Assembly: GCF_963678635.1 (NCBI RefSeq)
Contig: NC_087071.1
Coordinates: 34,837,680-34,901,679 of the forward strand
Origin: Symsagittifera roscoffensis
Taxonomy: Eukaryota; Xenacoelomorpha; Acoela; Convolutidae
Length of the DNA: 64,000 nucleotides
Reading direction: 5' to 3'
The first letter of the stretch is position 1. Every line of letters begins with the position of its first letter. Of the stretch, positions 1 to 11,300 are shown one piece after another. Both the position numbers and the translations under genes were made by a program. The notes under the pieces were generated by a model. It searched no databases. It was given only the letters and a program-made list of their open reading frames with translations, and was not told the DNA's origin.

Positions 1-2
1 AT

Positions 3-1352
3 GAGAATAAATGTCAGTACTCATGTTGTATGGAACTGTTCAAGACTTCCTCAACGTCGGCCTCCAGCTCCTCGGAGGCTCCAACCACTGCTCCGGATGA
101 CGGAGGATTGTCAGAATGTCAACACTTGTCGGACATTGGATCACCTTCAGGTGGTAACAGTGTCAGTTTCTGTGCCGCGGTGATTGATGAAGGTGGGTGC
201 GACAAATTCGAGAAAAGGAAGTGCTGCGAGTTCACGTGTTGTGCCAATGATTACGTGCGCGATAAAGAATCGGGGGAGGGCAATGACCCGGAAAATGAAA
301 AGTGTGACGAAGATGTTAATCCGGATACGAAATCATACCCCGAGTGCCTGGAAATGTACACACGCGGGTTATGCGATAGTGACGACTCTTTTGGTTGCGA
401 TACTACTTGTTGTTTATGGAGGGATAGTTTCAAGGGTTCAGAGTGTATGATGTTCGAAAATTTACTAAGTGCTGAAACATGCGCGCTTCAATGCCCCGGT
501 TGCTTTGTAGATATCCTTGACTTCTTATCCATGTGTTCTATCTTCTGTGAAAGAAGATTCTGCTACACTTGTAAGGGACCCGACAGGTGGGACCCCAATG
601 AGGATAATGAGTGTAGTACATTATCTAATGAAGACTCAAGCAGCGAATGCCTTGAACATCGATTAAACGAAGGTTGTGAACAAAAAGAGAATGATGGTTC
701 CGGTTTTTACGACACAAAATGCAATCTGGAATGCTGCGTAAGGTACAGCGGAACAATTTCGACCAAACGAACAGTCAATTTAACCCAATTATTACTGAAG
801 ACGAAACAGGACAAGTCTGCAGATGAACTTTCGGAGTCAACTAGTCGACATATTCGAGATGTTGAACCTCGCTCGAAAGATGAATATCAAACGTTAAATG
901 CAATAGTTGATGATAATAAACAGTCCGAGTCAAATCATGCCTCCAGTGAACCATGTTTTGACATGGAGAAGTTGCAGTTTGACCCCGACTGCGAATCTAG
1001 AAGAGCAAGAAGGTCACCGATTTACAATCATGCTGGTGGATTTATAGGAAAGTTTACCGAGCATAATTTAACGGATAGATATGGGTCTGAAAACAACATG
1101 GCAGTGGTGAATTCGAATGTTACTGTAGAGAGGAACCGCACAGATTCTACCTCGTTGAATGCCACCGAAGACCGAAATGCAAGTGAGCCTACTTTGAATG
1201 GCACTGAAGACCGAAACGCCAGTGAGCCTAAAACGTACAAGGTCGCACCTCGAGCGCAAAATCTCATGCAGGCCATGGGGACTGAGTTCCAGTTGGAACC
1301 CTCAATGTTTTTTATTTGCGTTTTAGTTGTGATCAAAATTTGCTTGTATTGA
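3..1352 (+). CDS. Cysteine-rich ShKT-like, probably GPI-anchored secreted protein (5' partial)
   Basis: One frame is open from the window edge to the stop at 1350-1352. An ATG lies at 30, but the codons before it also read a Cys-x3-Cys-Cys pattern, so the true start is probably upstream. Counting from that ATG, residues 30-71, 92-128 and 195-236 each carry the six-cysteine ShKT-like spacing, ending in Cys-Cys rather than the usual TCxxC. Residues 139-181 are a more divergent cysteine-rich block. After a polar linker comes a basic RRARR site (324-328), then seven N-glycosylation sequons between 346 and 398, including a duplicated TEDRNASEP block. A short hydrophobic tail (425-440) ends the protein, as in GPI-anchor signals. 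ShKT domains occur in secreted animal proteins, including protease tails and channel blockers; no catalytic domain is visible here. An extracellular surface role is inferred and the exact function is unknown. Confidence 0.6.
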   Translation, partial: ENKCQYSCCMELFKTSSTSASSSSEAPTTAPDDGGLSECQHLSDIGSPSGGNSVSFCAAVIDEGGCDKFEKRKCCEFTCCANDYVRDKESGEGNDPENEKCDEDVNPDTKSYPECLEMYTRGLCDSDDSFGCDTTCCLWRDSFKGSECMMFENLLSAETCALQCPGCFVDILDFLSMCSIFCERRFCYTCKGPDRWDPNEDNECSTLSNEDSSSECLEHRLNEGCEQKENDGSGFYDTKCNLECCVRYSGTISTKRTVNLTQLLLKTKQDKSADELSESTSRHIRDVEPRSKDEYQTLNAIVDDNKQSESNHASSEPCFDMEKLQFDPDCESRRARRSPIYNHAGGFIGKFTEHNLTDRYGSENNMAVVNSNVTVERNRTDSTSLNATEDRNASEPTLNGTEDRNASEPKTYKVAPRAQNLMQAMGTEFQLEPSMFFICVLVVIKICLY

Positions 1353-1587
1353 AATTGTAAACTTGTGACGCTACTTCAGTTAGATTCTGTAACGAATTAA
1401 TTAACAAAGATATGAATTAACTAATTACTGCGCGAATCAAATTTTGAATAGAAGGCTACTGATAATTTATAATAAGTGATCTAGAACTACTTTTCTATTC
1501 ACTGTTTTTCACTGTTTTCATTAAAATGATGGTATTAAACGCAACTAGTGCTGTGTCACTGGTTTTTTCCTAAATGCGGAAATTTGA

Positions 1588-1593
1588 AATAAA
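1588..1593 (+). terminator. Candidate polyadenylation signal AATAAA for the ShKT-like gene
   Basis: This is the first canonical AATAAA after the stop at 1352, about 236 bp downstream. It is unsupported beyond motif and position; in AT-rich DNA the hexamer also occurs by chance. Confidence 0.3.
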
Positions 1594-1784
1594 TAGCAAA
1601 ACGGTAGCCTACTTTTAGAGATCAAAGTAAAATAGATTTTTTCACGAAACCAGCTAGAAAAGAAACAAAACAGCGGAGATTCCAAGTTGCAATTGCTTCA
1701 ATGTCGATGCCTGAATTCAAAATTCAGTTTACTGCAATATAATTGACGCAGAGAGAATTTGTAACCACAGCAGCCCTTTTTAAA

Positions 1785-2290
1785 GACTTCTGTTCCGACC
1801 TCCGTAACGGAATATTTCTGCCCGGGGTGCTCGTTTTGTTTTCTTCAGACAAATTTCCGACCTAACTAGCCATTTTTGATTCGAAATGTATTGTTGTCCT
1901 GAGCTTAAAGTTATTCCACCTGTGATCATCTTTTTGGTAAAGTTATGGGGGTTAAAATATTGACATTTTTGCCAATTTGAGACAATTAACGCGCGAATGT
2001 TTCACGCTCGTAACGCGTAAGCGGGGATTTAATCCGTCTTGTCCGTCTAATCCGAAATTGTCATTGTTCCAAATAAGTTGAAGGAAGATTATTTGCCCAA
2101 TTGATATGTTGCTACGAGCGAAATTTATCACTTTGTATTTTATATGGCGTGTGGGTGGATGCTTTTTTAAGTATCTTACACATTTATTGTTTTCATGCTA
2201 ATAATGCTCCATATACCTTCAGCAGGGCAGCCGGAATATTCTGGGATTTGCCCTGATACGAGCAGTCTTGTTTATTTGGAACAAGCAAAA
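1785..2290. repeat. Interspersed repeat family B, copy 1
   Basis: This segment shares ordered blocks with 11555-11890 and 17510-17770: a TATTGTTGTCCTGAGCT block, a GACAA(T/C)TAACGCG block, TAACGCGTAA, ATCCGTCTT, and finally a GAGCAGTCTTGTT block after a GCTCTGATACG-like stretch. Copies are diverged and carry indels. No ORF or terminal repeat was recognised, so the class is unknown. Confidence 0.5.
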
Positions 2291-2502
2291 TCAATTTGTA
2301 TAGATGACCCGATAATCTCATGTTCGTCTTTTTTGATAATTTGAATTTTGATAACTGAAACTAAGACTTAAAATCGCTGTTACACAAAACAGCTCTTATC
2401 AGAGCGGAGCTTGGATTCCCGTGAACATCGGCTAAATGCTACAAAATTTTCAATTAACTAACTTTTAATTGATTTCAATAAAGGAACTTATTTTTAATTG
2501 AT

Positions 2503-2625
2503 ATGGCATCAGGACGGATTCAGATCGCTGTGGTGATCAACTTAGCAATCGCCCTCACTATGGTATCTACTTGCGAATTTCCACCCCTACTAATAAAAGC
2601 AGTAATTAGCACTAGACCTATTTAA
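2503..2625 (+). CDS. Small ORF resembling a signal-peptide first exon
   Basis: The 40-codon ORF begins MASGRIQIAVV and has a hydrophobic core followed by small residues and a cysteine, as secretory signal peptides do. A GTATCT donor-like site follows codon 20, so it could be the first coding exon of a secreted protein. No phase-compatible second exon could be identified downstream; the GC-richer stretch at 2695-2765 has open frames but does not join in phase at its obvious acceptor. Treat as speculative. Confidence 0.15.
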   Translation: MASGRIQIAVVINLAIALTMVSTCEFPPLLIKAVISTRPI

Positions 2626-2959
2626 AGCTCGAATTTTGCTGCAATCTGCTTGGTCGAAAATGCGTTGTTTTAATCTACTTAACAATTGTTAAATAGATCC
2701 GGCTGTGACTCGACCACCCTCCCCCACCCTGGAACTCGACCCATTGCCAACCAATGTGTCGTTTTTGTTTGCAAGTTTTCAACCATACACCTATTGGAGC
2801 ATACTTGTAATTAGCAAACCTATAGTTAAGTGATGCCAGGGTGTTACCAGGGGCTACAAATCTATTATCATAATTTGACTGCTCTTATCTTTATAGCTTA
2901 CTAAATTTTGATGCTCTTTTGTGTGATTTTTTGTCTTCAAATTTTGCGAAAAAAAATAT

Positions 2960-3400
2960 ATTAATGGAAATTATCAACCCTCTGTGGTGGGAGTGATTTC
3001 AGGATAATCTCAGAAGTTGCTGATTTGACCTTCAAATATGACTTTTGAAATTGTTATGGTTTCTGAGATGTGACTTTTTCAATGAATTTTCAAGTTTTTT
3101 TTTCCAAACAATAAAAATACTTCACAAAATCAGAAATTTTTAAAGTTGTGGTGAATTGCCCTCCGCGTACTCTCTGGTGATGCTACTCTGGTACCCAATT
3201 ATGACAGCTGAAATCCTGCTAGCATAATAGATATGGCGGTTTTTGTGATTTTTCATATTTTTTTCTCTTCACATTGGTGGGTTGATGTCAGGGTATCCTC
3301 ATGGTTTGCAAACATAGCCTCTAAGTTTGCTTATGATTATGATATGGACGAAATAACCAGAATCTCTTTTAGGAAAATCATGATATTAGGAAAAACTATT
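2960..3400. repeat. Diverged units related to the 33.3-34.8 kb tandem array
   Basis: Two loose units carry the same order of motifs as the array at 33290-34790: a GG(A/G)TA.TCTCAG block, GTTGC..AT.TT, CC.(C/T)CAAATATG and a TTT.(C/T)GAGAT.TGAC block before a T-rich run. Similarity is by eye only. The rest of 2626-3700 holds no gene I can support. Confidence 0.35.
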
Positions 3401-3704
3401 CATTTTTGAACTTTTTTTAACAAAAAAAAAACAGTTAAATTCAATAATCTATGGAAGCTTCGTAGGTGCGAGTCATCTTCTTGTTTTGAATTAATACAGA
3501 TTATGTATACCCTATCCTTTTGGTAGAATTGAATTGTTTTGTCATTACTCAAGCAACGCTTGTGTTATTGTTTTTGTCTTCTTTCCCGATGTCATTCGCG
3601 TGTTTCTGTGTTCAACTCATTTTTGTTCCGACCATTGAAAGTGAGGAGGAACTTTCGATTCGGGTGTGTTTTAGGTTTTTTTGTTTTCCACGTAAAATCA
3701 GCTA

Positions 3705-4700
3705 CCACAAAAAATAATCGGACAGGGCTGAGTGATATATCATATTAATGCCCTTTCAGTCGTGATTCGAACCACATTAAAAAAAGGTTTCAAAAAGTTT
3801 TCCCAGCATCGAGAAAAATCGGTTTGATTTTTGCTTTTTTGCCTTAATTCCAGCGAATAAAGAGCGAAAAAAAGTAAACTAATTTGAAAAAAAAAATTTC
3901 TTAACCGTTGTTTGGTTGGAACATTGTGCTACTTGCAGTGACCGGCTATCCTTGTTGAGTTTTGGCTTCAGTATGCATGTTAAATCATTTGTCTATTTTG
4001 AGTCTATGAGTTATATCCGTTTAATTGAAAGACATTCAATGCTGCTTGTGTTTGAGGTATATTGAGGTGTTGTGACTGAGTGATTGTTGCTGGATCGGTT
4101 AAGGATCTAACTTTCAATCTGCATCTACCTGGTTTCTATTCCGCAGTCCACGATTCCCTCATTTTTTTGTACCTTGAAATCTTCATAGAGGTGTCCCTCG
4201 AAATTCACGCTAATTTCTTTTATGAGGTTTGAAGTTCGTTTTTTAAATGATTCACGTCAAATTCAATTGCCCAATGGAAGACAAGTTACGCTTTCCAATT
4301 GCAGATAGTTTTTAATTTTAGAAAGAACATAACATTTTCTTATAGGTTTCCCAGTAGAATGAGTTGAGTGATATATCATAAAACCTTTTCTGTCGTGATT
4401 CGAACGACATTAAAAAATTGCAAAAAGTTTTCCAGTGTTGAGAACTCATTTGAAATTTTTGGTTTATTTTGAGTCAATAAGGTGAGCGGGCAGGCTTATT
4501 TTGTTTTTCCTCAAAAAGGATTTACAGCAAAAAATAATCGTAATGGGTGGAGTGATATGTCATGTTAAAGCCCTTTCAGCCTTGATTCGAACGACGTTGA
4601 AGTTTTTCCAAAAGTTTTCCCAGTGTCGAGAAAAACCTGTTTGAAATTTATGAGTTTTAGCCTAACTTCGAGCAAATAAATCAAGTGAGCAGACTTATTA
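3705..4700. repeat. Three diverged copies of a ~190-bp repeat (family C)
   Basis: Copies at about 3705-3890, 4350-4500 and 4530-4700 share GAGTGATAT(A/G)TCAT, CTTTCAG.C(G/T)TGATTCGAAC, AAAAGTTTTCCCAG and a GTCGAGAAAAA-like block. A related fragment lies at 29600-29700. No coding potential was seen. Confidence 0.5.
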
Positions 4701-4829
4701 TAGAAGGATAATAAAGGGTATTGCAATCGTGTACTTGAATTATCCCCGTAAATAACTTTATTCACAGAACGGTTTAGTTTAGAAATGGTAAATTTAGGTT
4801 CAGTTGATATTGAATTCAATTTTTTTCAG

Positions 4830-4905
4830 CGTCTTCCTCACACTTGGTCTGTAGGTTACGAATGCGCCTGGGACAGCCAAGGTCCTGGTTTCGAATCTGA
4901 CTGGA
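4830..4905 (+). repeat. Possible tRNA-derived SINE head
   Basis: A GC-richer island in AT-rich surroundings ends with CTGGTTTCGAATCTGACTGG, which resembles a tRNA pol III B box inside a small stem. No convincing A box or cloverleaf was found. It could be a chance hit. Confidence 0.2.
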
Positions 4906-5651
4906 CCAGCTCTGATTATGTTTTGTCGGTTTAGTTGCCATATTGTAGAATTGTTTTTTTTCTAGTTTTTTCTCCATCATAATTGCTTTAAGTGTTTTCA
5001 TTCGTATCTGCTGTTTGTAATTTTTTTAAACTTTGAATTCGTATATTTTTTTTGTTGTTGTTTTTCGCTGAGAAAAAAACTGTTCGTAAATTTTTTTGAT
5101 TTTTTTCGGCTTTTTTTAATTTCCTTTTCTTGGACTCAATAGGTTTTGGCCTATAATATATCGGCATAGTGGCCTCATATTGTTTCATTTGACGTGCAAA
5201 TGAAGTTTGTTGAGTGTTTCTGTTTTTGAGGGGTGCGGGGGACTCATTAACTTTTCCTAATCTTAAGTCTTATTGATTTTTTTCGACTTAAAGGAGTTAT
5301 GACAAGGTTTTTCGGCTTGGTTACCACTGGGTACATTAACTTCCGATGGGTATTTCACATCCTTTTGTCTTGGCATGTTTTCGTTTTAAGCCTTACTCAT
5401 TTCGATAGATCTAGTTTTTCTTCGATATTTTCGATTTTTTTCTTGTTTTGTTAGCTATGTTCAGCTGTATTTAAATAATCATTTTGATTACTGCATTCGT
5501 GTTTGGTTGAGAATAGGTGCTCCTTTTTGCTGATTGATTCTCAAGTTCACTTTCATTTGGAGATTAGTCGTGTTATCCAATTGCAAGTATGAACTGAATT
5601 TGAAAAACTATTTTTCCAAGAGTCAATGAATGAAGCGAAAAATTATTTAAA

Positions 5652-5987
5652 TTGTGTTTTTCTTTCGTGGTTTTTTCTTCGGGAAACTGGTCTTTAAGAA
5701 TGTTTACGCTGTATTTTGCTCTTCACGGGTTGAATTTTGATTTCTTTTCAATTTTAATTCAAAGTAAGTTAGTAGGTTCATTTCAATTCAATCAATCTAA
5801 ATGGAAAGCATCCATTAAAAGAACTGTGCACTGTGGGAAATTTCTCTTAGTTTCAAAAGGGGAGTCATACGAATTTCTAGCGGAACCGGATTTTGAAAAT
5901 TATATGCTGAATCTTGTTAGTGCTTTGGAGCAGCTCCCTAAAATCAGTTTGGCGGAACTAATAATTTTTTACCCTTTTTTAAAATAA
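5652..5987 (+). CDS. Unrecognised 111-codon ORF ending in the palindrome's direct repeat
   Basis: The second half of the ORF (about residues 48-100) has a protein-like composition, but the first half is T-rich and hydrophobic and a perfect GTAAGT donor-like site falls inside it. The stop lies in the 28-bp sequence (5960-5987) repeated as the loop of the adjacent palindrome. No homology is recognised; chance ORF is the default. Confidence 0.12.
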   Translation: MCFSFVVFSSGNWSLRMFTLYFALHGLNFDFFSILIQSKLVGSFQFNQSKWKASIKRTVHCGKFLLVSKGESYEFLAEPDFENYMLNLVSALEQLPKISLAELIIFYPFLK

Positions 5988-6281
5988 AACTAGTTGATAA
6001 AACTAACCTAATTTGAGAATCAATGGATCAATAGCAGGGGCGAATCTCTAGGATTTTTTCGAACGGTTGGGTTGGTGGTTTTTCAAAAAAAATTCGAAAA
6101 TTTTGTCGACTTTTTTTACCTTTAATAATTTTTTACCCTTTTTTAAATAAAAGGTAAAAAAAAAAGTCGACAAAATTTTCAAAATTTTTTGAACATCCAC
6201 CAACCCCCCCGTTCAAAAAAAAATCCTAGAGAGATGCCCCTGCTATTGATCCATTGATTCTCAAATTAGGTTAGTTTTATC
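5960..6281. repeat. ~290-bp near-perfect palindrome with a duplicated loop
   Basis: The left arm 5996-6123 and right arm 6152-6281 are reverse complements with a few mismatches and small indels. The 28-bp loop (6124-6151) is a direct copy of 5960-5987 just outside the left arm. Each arm contains a hAT-MITE-like terminus starting CAGGGGCGAATCTCTAGG together with identical flanking DNA, so the inversion copied a transposon end plus its neighbourhood. Confidence 0.85.
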
Positions 6282-6534
6282 AAAAAAACGTGTGAAGCGT
6301 TAAAAAAATTTTGAAGATAATTTCAAAAGAGATCTTTAAAGAGAATTTTAAGAGAAGTTAAAAGAGCTCTGGGGTGATATATCTTTTCTTGAATCCCTGA
6401 ATTTTTTTTTAATGTCGGTACCTTTTGTTCTCGTTGAGTTCATTGACACTTTTCCAACTGTTGTAAAGATTACGCAAATCCGGAGTTTTAAAGTTTCATT
6501 TCAATGTTAGTTGGAAACGTCAAGCATCAAGATT

Positions 6535-6692
<158 letters not shown>

Positions 6693-6846
6693 ATACATTC
6701 GTTTACTTTAATGACCAATGTGTTTCCGATGCTAATATATTCGGTCTCACAAGCTCTTTTGATTACAATTTCGGTTTTCAGTTTAAATTTCGGTTTTCAG
6801 TGCATTTAGATCCAAATGGTGGGAATTAAGAATTCTTCGAGGGAAG

Positions 6847-7400
6847 TCACGCTTTTCTACAAACTACATAGAGCTGTACAGAATATATGTCACAAGAAAA
6901 AACGAGGCAATCTTCTGCATATTGAACTATTTTAGTTTGTCTAATTAGCGCATTTGAAATATCATTAAGATACAAATTGAATAGTAGAGGTCCGAGAACA
7001 GTACCTTGCTGTACTTCTTGTTTGAGTTCAATCCAGTCAGAAAATGTTTCTTCAACTTTTACACATTGTAACCTTTTTTCTATAAAACTTCTAATTAGCT
7101 TCAGTGAAAATAATGAAAAGTTTAGGGTTTTTAATTTACTCAATAAGATATCGTGGGTTATTGAATTGAAGGCCTTCAAAAGATCAAGTAGAACAGCAAC
7201 GAACTATTTTATTATCTGCAATTTCCTTCTTGATTGATTCAGTAAAGTAGAGAACTGCATCTCTTGTCGAGAAAGCTTCTCTGAAACCGAATTGAGGAGG
7301 ATTAAATCATTTGTATTGATTTAGATGCACAGTTATTCGTTCATGTAAAGTTTTCCCATAGATTTTCGAAAAAGCTGTTGTAATTGATACAGGTTGCCAT
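6847..7400 (-). pseudogene. Decayed non-LTR retrotransposon RT fragment
   Basis: On the minus strand, from 7400 down, the pieces match the usual order of non-LTR reverse transcriptases: a finger-region block around VSITTAFSKIYGKTLHERIT, then QFGFREAFSTRDAVL, then motif A as LLKAFNSITHDIL, motif B as QQGTVLGPLLFNLYLNDI, and motif C as YAED in place of YADD. Frame changes near 7190-7200 and stops separate the pieces, and the second catalytic aspartate pair is altered. This is a dead fragment lying just upstream of the first IFT121 exon seen here. Confidence 0.75.
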
Positions 7401-7617
7401 CATAAAGTTAATCTATTTAATAAGTTAATCACAACAATTAGGCTAAACACAACATAATAACTTGATGCGGGTAATGGAAACAGTTTTTTCGATATCCTAA
7501 TATCTCTAAACAAATAGCTATTTTTTTGAATTCACCTAGGGCCATTAACGATTTTAGAACCATATGTTTTTCATGTTTCTTTTTTTTTTTAGCTCAAACT
7601 CCACTTTGGGTTTTTAG

Positions 7618-8263
7618 GAAGCTACAAACGTGGACAAAGCTGGAAACGAGGTTATTGGCAAGCAGCTGGAGCTAGAGAGAAAGGATGTGTGGGATGTGTG
7701 TTGGAGCCGAGACGATCCACAATTGCTGGCTCTTATGGAGAAGACGAGGATGTACATTATTAGGGACAGCGAGCCAGAAGTAATCATTCATATAGATTAA
7801 GCAAATTGAAAATTCTCTACTGATGTGTTGTGAGGACTATGGGTTTCGTGAGGATTTCTGAGATACACGAAAGTGTTTAGACGAGGGGATTAGCAATTCA
7901 TCGGAGAAAAAATTTCTTTGCTTGATTTTTCTTCATTATTTAAATCTTTTCAATTTTAATGGTATTTGAACCTGAGCAGATCAGCTGATCTCATTACCTA
8001 CCTTTTCTAAGTGTTTTTTTAATAAATGATGTTAAAAGTTTTTTTTTCTGATATACTTCATTCGTAATCTTTTTCCTATGTTTAAGGAACCAGTCCAGTC
8101 TTCTGGCTACTTGTGTAGTTTCGACAACCTTCAGGTGCGAAGTGTGTTACTAGATGAGGTGTTGATGGCTCCCGAACAGTGCAGACGAGACAACATCATA
8201 GACAGAGAAGCCAGGTACAAATGAGACAAATCCTAGTTTTATGTACAGACGAAAATTGTAAAT

Positions 8264-8307
<44 letters not shown>

Positions 8308-11300
8308 AATAATAATATTGTATATTTATGTGAATTTAAGTTTGAATATACGACAAAATCAACTCGAAGTAAACCTAGTAAGATGTAGAAGAGGTAGTAA
8401 AATTAAGTAAGATGAGATTGGTTAGTTACAAACAGTAAAAAAACTTTAACTCACAGATTTTATAATAAAATTAGGCAGGTGCTGTCAAGGCTAGTACAAC
8501 GCTCAAACATTTTGTTAATTTCAACTTTAACTATTGACCTTAATCAATAGGTCACGTATCAAACTGCGCGAGGTGAAAAAAATTATTCTTGATTGGAAAT
8601 AAGTTTATATAAATTAAGTTTATATAAATTGGGCACATCATGGAAATTTTCAAAGTTTTACCAGCTTTCAAGTGTTTAAGTTCAAGTTTCTTTTTGAATG
8701 GGGTTCTCCTCATTTTTATAGCTGGCGACTTCTTTTTAGAGCAGTCTTCGATAGTTATCATTTCATTCTCTTCAATATTTTTAACAGAATATCCATATTG
8801 GTTCTCTGTAGAAGTCTGTTGATTTCTTGGCTCTTCCAGATGACCTGTTTGACATCCTTGATGATTGTGAACCACCTCGCTTTCGGCCTCTTGCCCTTTG
8901 TTTTGACTGTTAACTTGTTTTCCCGGGGTTGCCTTTGATGGGCCTGCTCTAATTGGTACTGGTGACTACGGTTTGAAATCGGCGGTGCGGGCGACAGATC
9001 AGCCAGTTGTGGCTGCTTCTATCTCTGGACTGCTAGATTTTCACTATCTTCAGCGGAGGTACTCACTCCCTCGGATCTGTCGATGGTAAGCCACTCGGCT
9101 CTGTCGATGGTAAGCCACTCGGCTCTGTCGATGGTAAGCCACTCGGCTCTGTCGATGACGTAGACATCTTAAAGACTGGTTTCTTGATTGGTGTACATAA
9201 ACATGGCTGGTTTCTTCCTTTTTCTTTTACAAACTCAGCGGATATGTTGTTAGTCTGCCCGATACAGTCTTCCTCGGAGATGAACACATGTTCCGCTGCA
9301 CCCTTTCTATGTTATCCTCCTCATCCGAACTCGATAGTATAAAGATCTCATTTTCGATTTTTGTCTCTGGTTGGCTTTGTTCCATATCCACTTTCTACAA
9401 ACTTCTGGATTCTGTCGAGCGCTGTGAATGAGCCCATTGGAGTCTCTTTCTGTTCGAGAGATCATCAGCTCATTTTTTATCCTTTCTATCAATTGTACAT
9501 TATTTGTACTTGCGTTCTCTACAATAAGACTTTCGCAATATAGAGCATCATGATGAAGCAATCAAACTAGGCAATGAGTCGAGAAATCAGTCACCAGTTT
9601 TTTTACTTTAATCAAAGTACGTTTAATTTTAGTAAATAATTGATTTTTTTTTTCGTTAAAAACAGGGTTTATGATTGTTTCATTGTCCTCAGTTTAATCT
9701 ACAAGTGGGCAAATATGTGCCTCCTGATGATTCCAACAAACCAAATTTGATTCTTTGCCTTTTCTTACCACATATGAGAACTTAATAGGCTCATGCGTTT
9801 TACCTGAGTGAAATTTGACATGATGGCTAAATATTCATACCTACTTTTCACACACAAACGGGTAAATACTTGAAGATGACGTTTTTACGAAAAGGGTAGA
9901 AAACTAAAAAGTTTCCTCCCTAAATAAACAGTGGTTTTTTCATGAAAAAAGAGTATAGGAAAAGGAGAAGTGTATTGCTAAAGGGTGAGTCTTTACAAAT
10001 GCGTGTGATATGAATTGAACTGGTTAGGTCTCTGCGTGACCTGAGGGAGATGGTGGGCAAGATATCTCTGGAAGACACAAAGCAGTACATACAGGACAAC
10101 CCACACCCCAGGCTGTGGTGAGTTATCAACACAACATCTGTCAGAAAAGAAATATTCTTTTCTCTTAGTTCATTTCATTTTTTTTAAGTTTAATTCAGTT
10201 TCCAAAAACGTTTTTGATAATAATTACTGAAATTATTTTTCTTTTGCCAATAATTTTGATCCTACGGTCTACCTGTGCGATGAGAATGGGTGGTAAAGCA
10301 TACATCATCATCATCATCATCTTTTGCTAAATTTTTCTAACTAGTTTTTCATTATTGGAAACAGTTAAATAATTTCTAGGAACCTGCTGGGCGAGAAAGC
10401 CCTGGAACAGCTGGAACTAGACGTGGCGGAGACAGCGATGGTGCAGTGTAAAGACTACCCAGGCATCCAGTTTGTGAAGAGAATCAAGCTGCTTCAGAAT
10501 GACACTCTGAGGAAGGCGGAGGTGGAGGCCTATTTGAACAGATTCGACCAGGCTGATAAATTGTACTACGAGATGGACAGAAAGTTAGTAGACAACTACA
10601 GTCCTTTTTGCCCAATTTTTAAACTTCGGTCACGGTTGGAGGGGTTTCAGTGTTATGCGCCTCCTCAAGGTGGTACCGGATACAGCAAAATAGATGGAAT
10701 CCCCCCCCCCCCCCCCCCCCACGGAAAAAAGGCCAAAAGTAGAACGGTGGAAGTAGGGCCGGGGGCTGAACAAATCTTTCAACCTTCCCTATAATTTAAC
10801 CTCCCGTTTGACCTATCGAGGAGCTTGTGACCACTGTTTCTTTTGAAATTTTTGGCAATATTTATTACATGTAAGCCAGGTCATATTCATGAGAACGTAC
10901 CACAGCAGATTTTAATTATAAATGATGCAATTCGATTTTACGATGATTTTTCTGAGCAATGTTCAATGTATTTTGTAATTGCCATCATGAAAGGTCTAAA
11001 GCATATATCAAAAATATTAAGCTGGTCTTTTTAAGTATTCTGTCGAAATGGTTGTAAAATATCGGAACGTGAAAAGAGATCTGAAAGTGCTCAAAATTTC
11101 AAGCATCTGATTTGTCAAAATCAATAAAACGTTGGCTCATTGGTTGAAAGTTTTCCACTCTGATTTTTGAATGTTTTCCTTCATTCGATCCAACCATTAC
11201 GAGAACAGCCCCCTTGGTACCGTGTTCAGTTCCAATGACGCAATGCTTAAAATGTTTCTTTTAAAGTTGGTAGCATTAAGTTGAAAAGCAAGCTTCATGC

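Noticed and set aside
2695-2765. GC-rich stretch as a second exon after the signal-peptide ORF
   Set aside because: The obvious acceptor joins out of phase and reaches a stop within a few codons.
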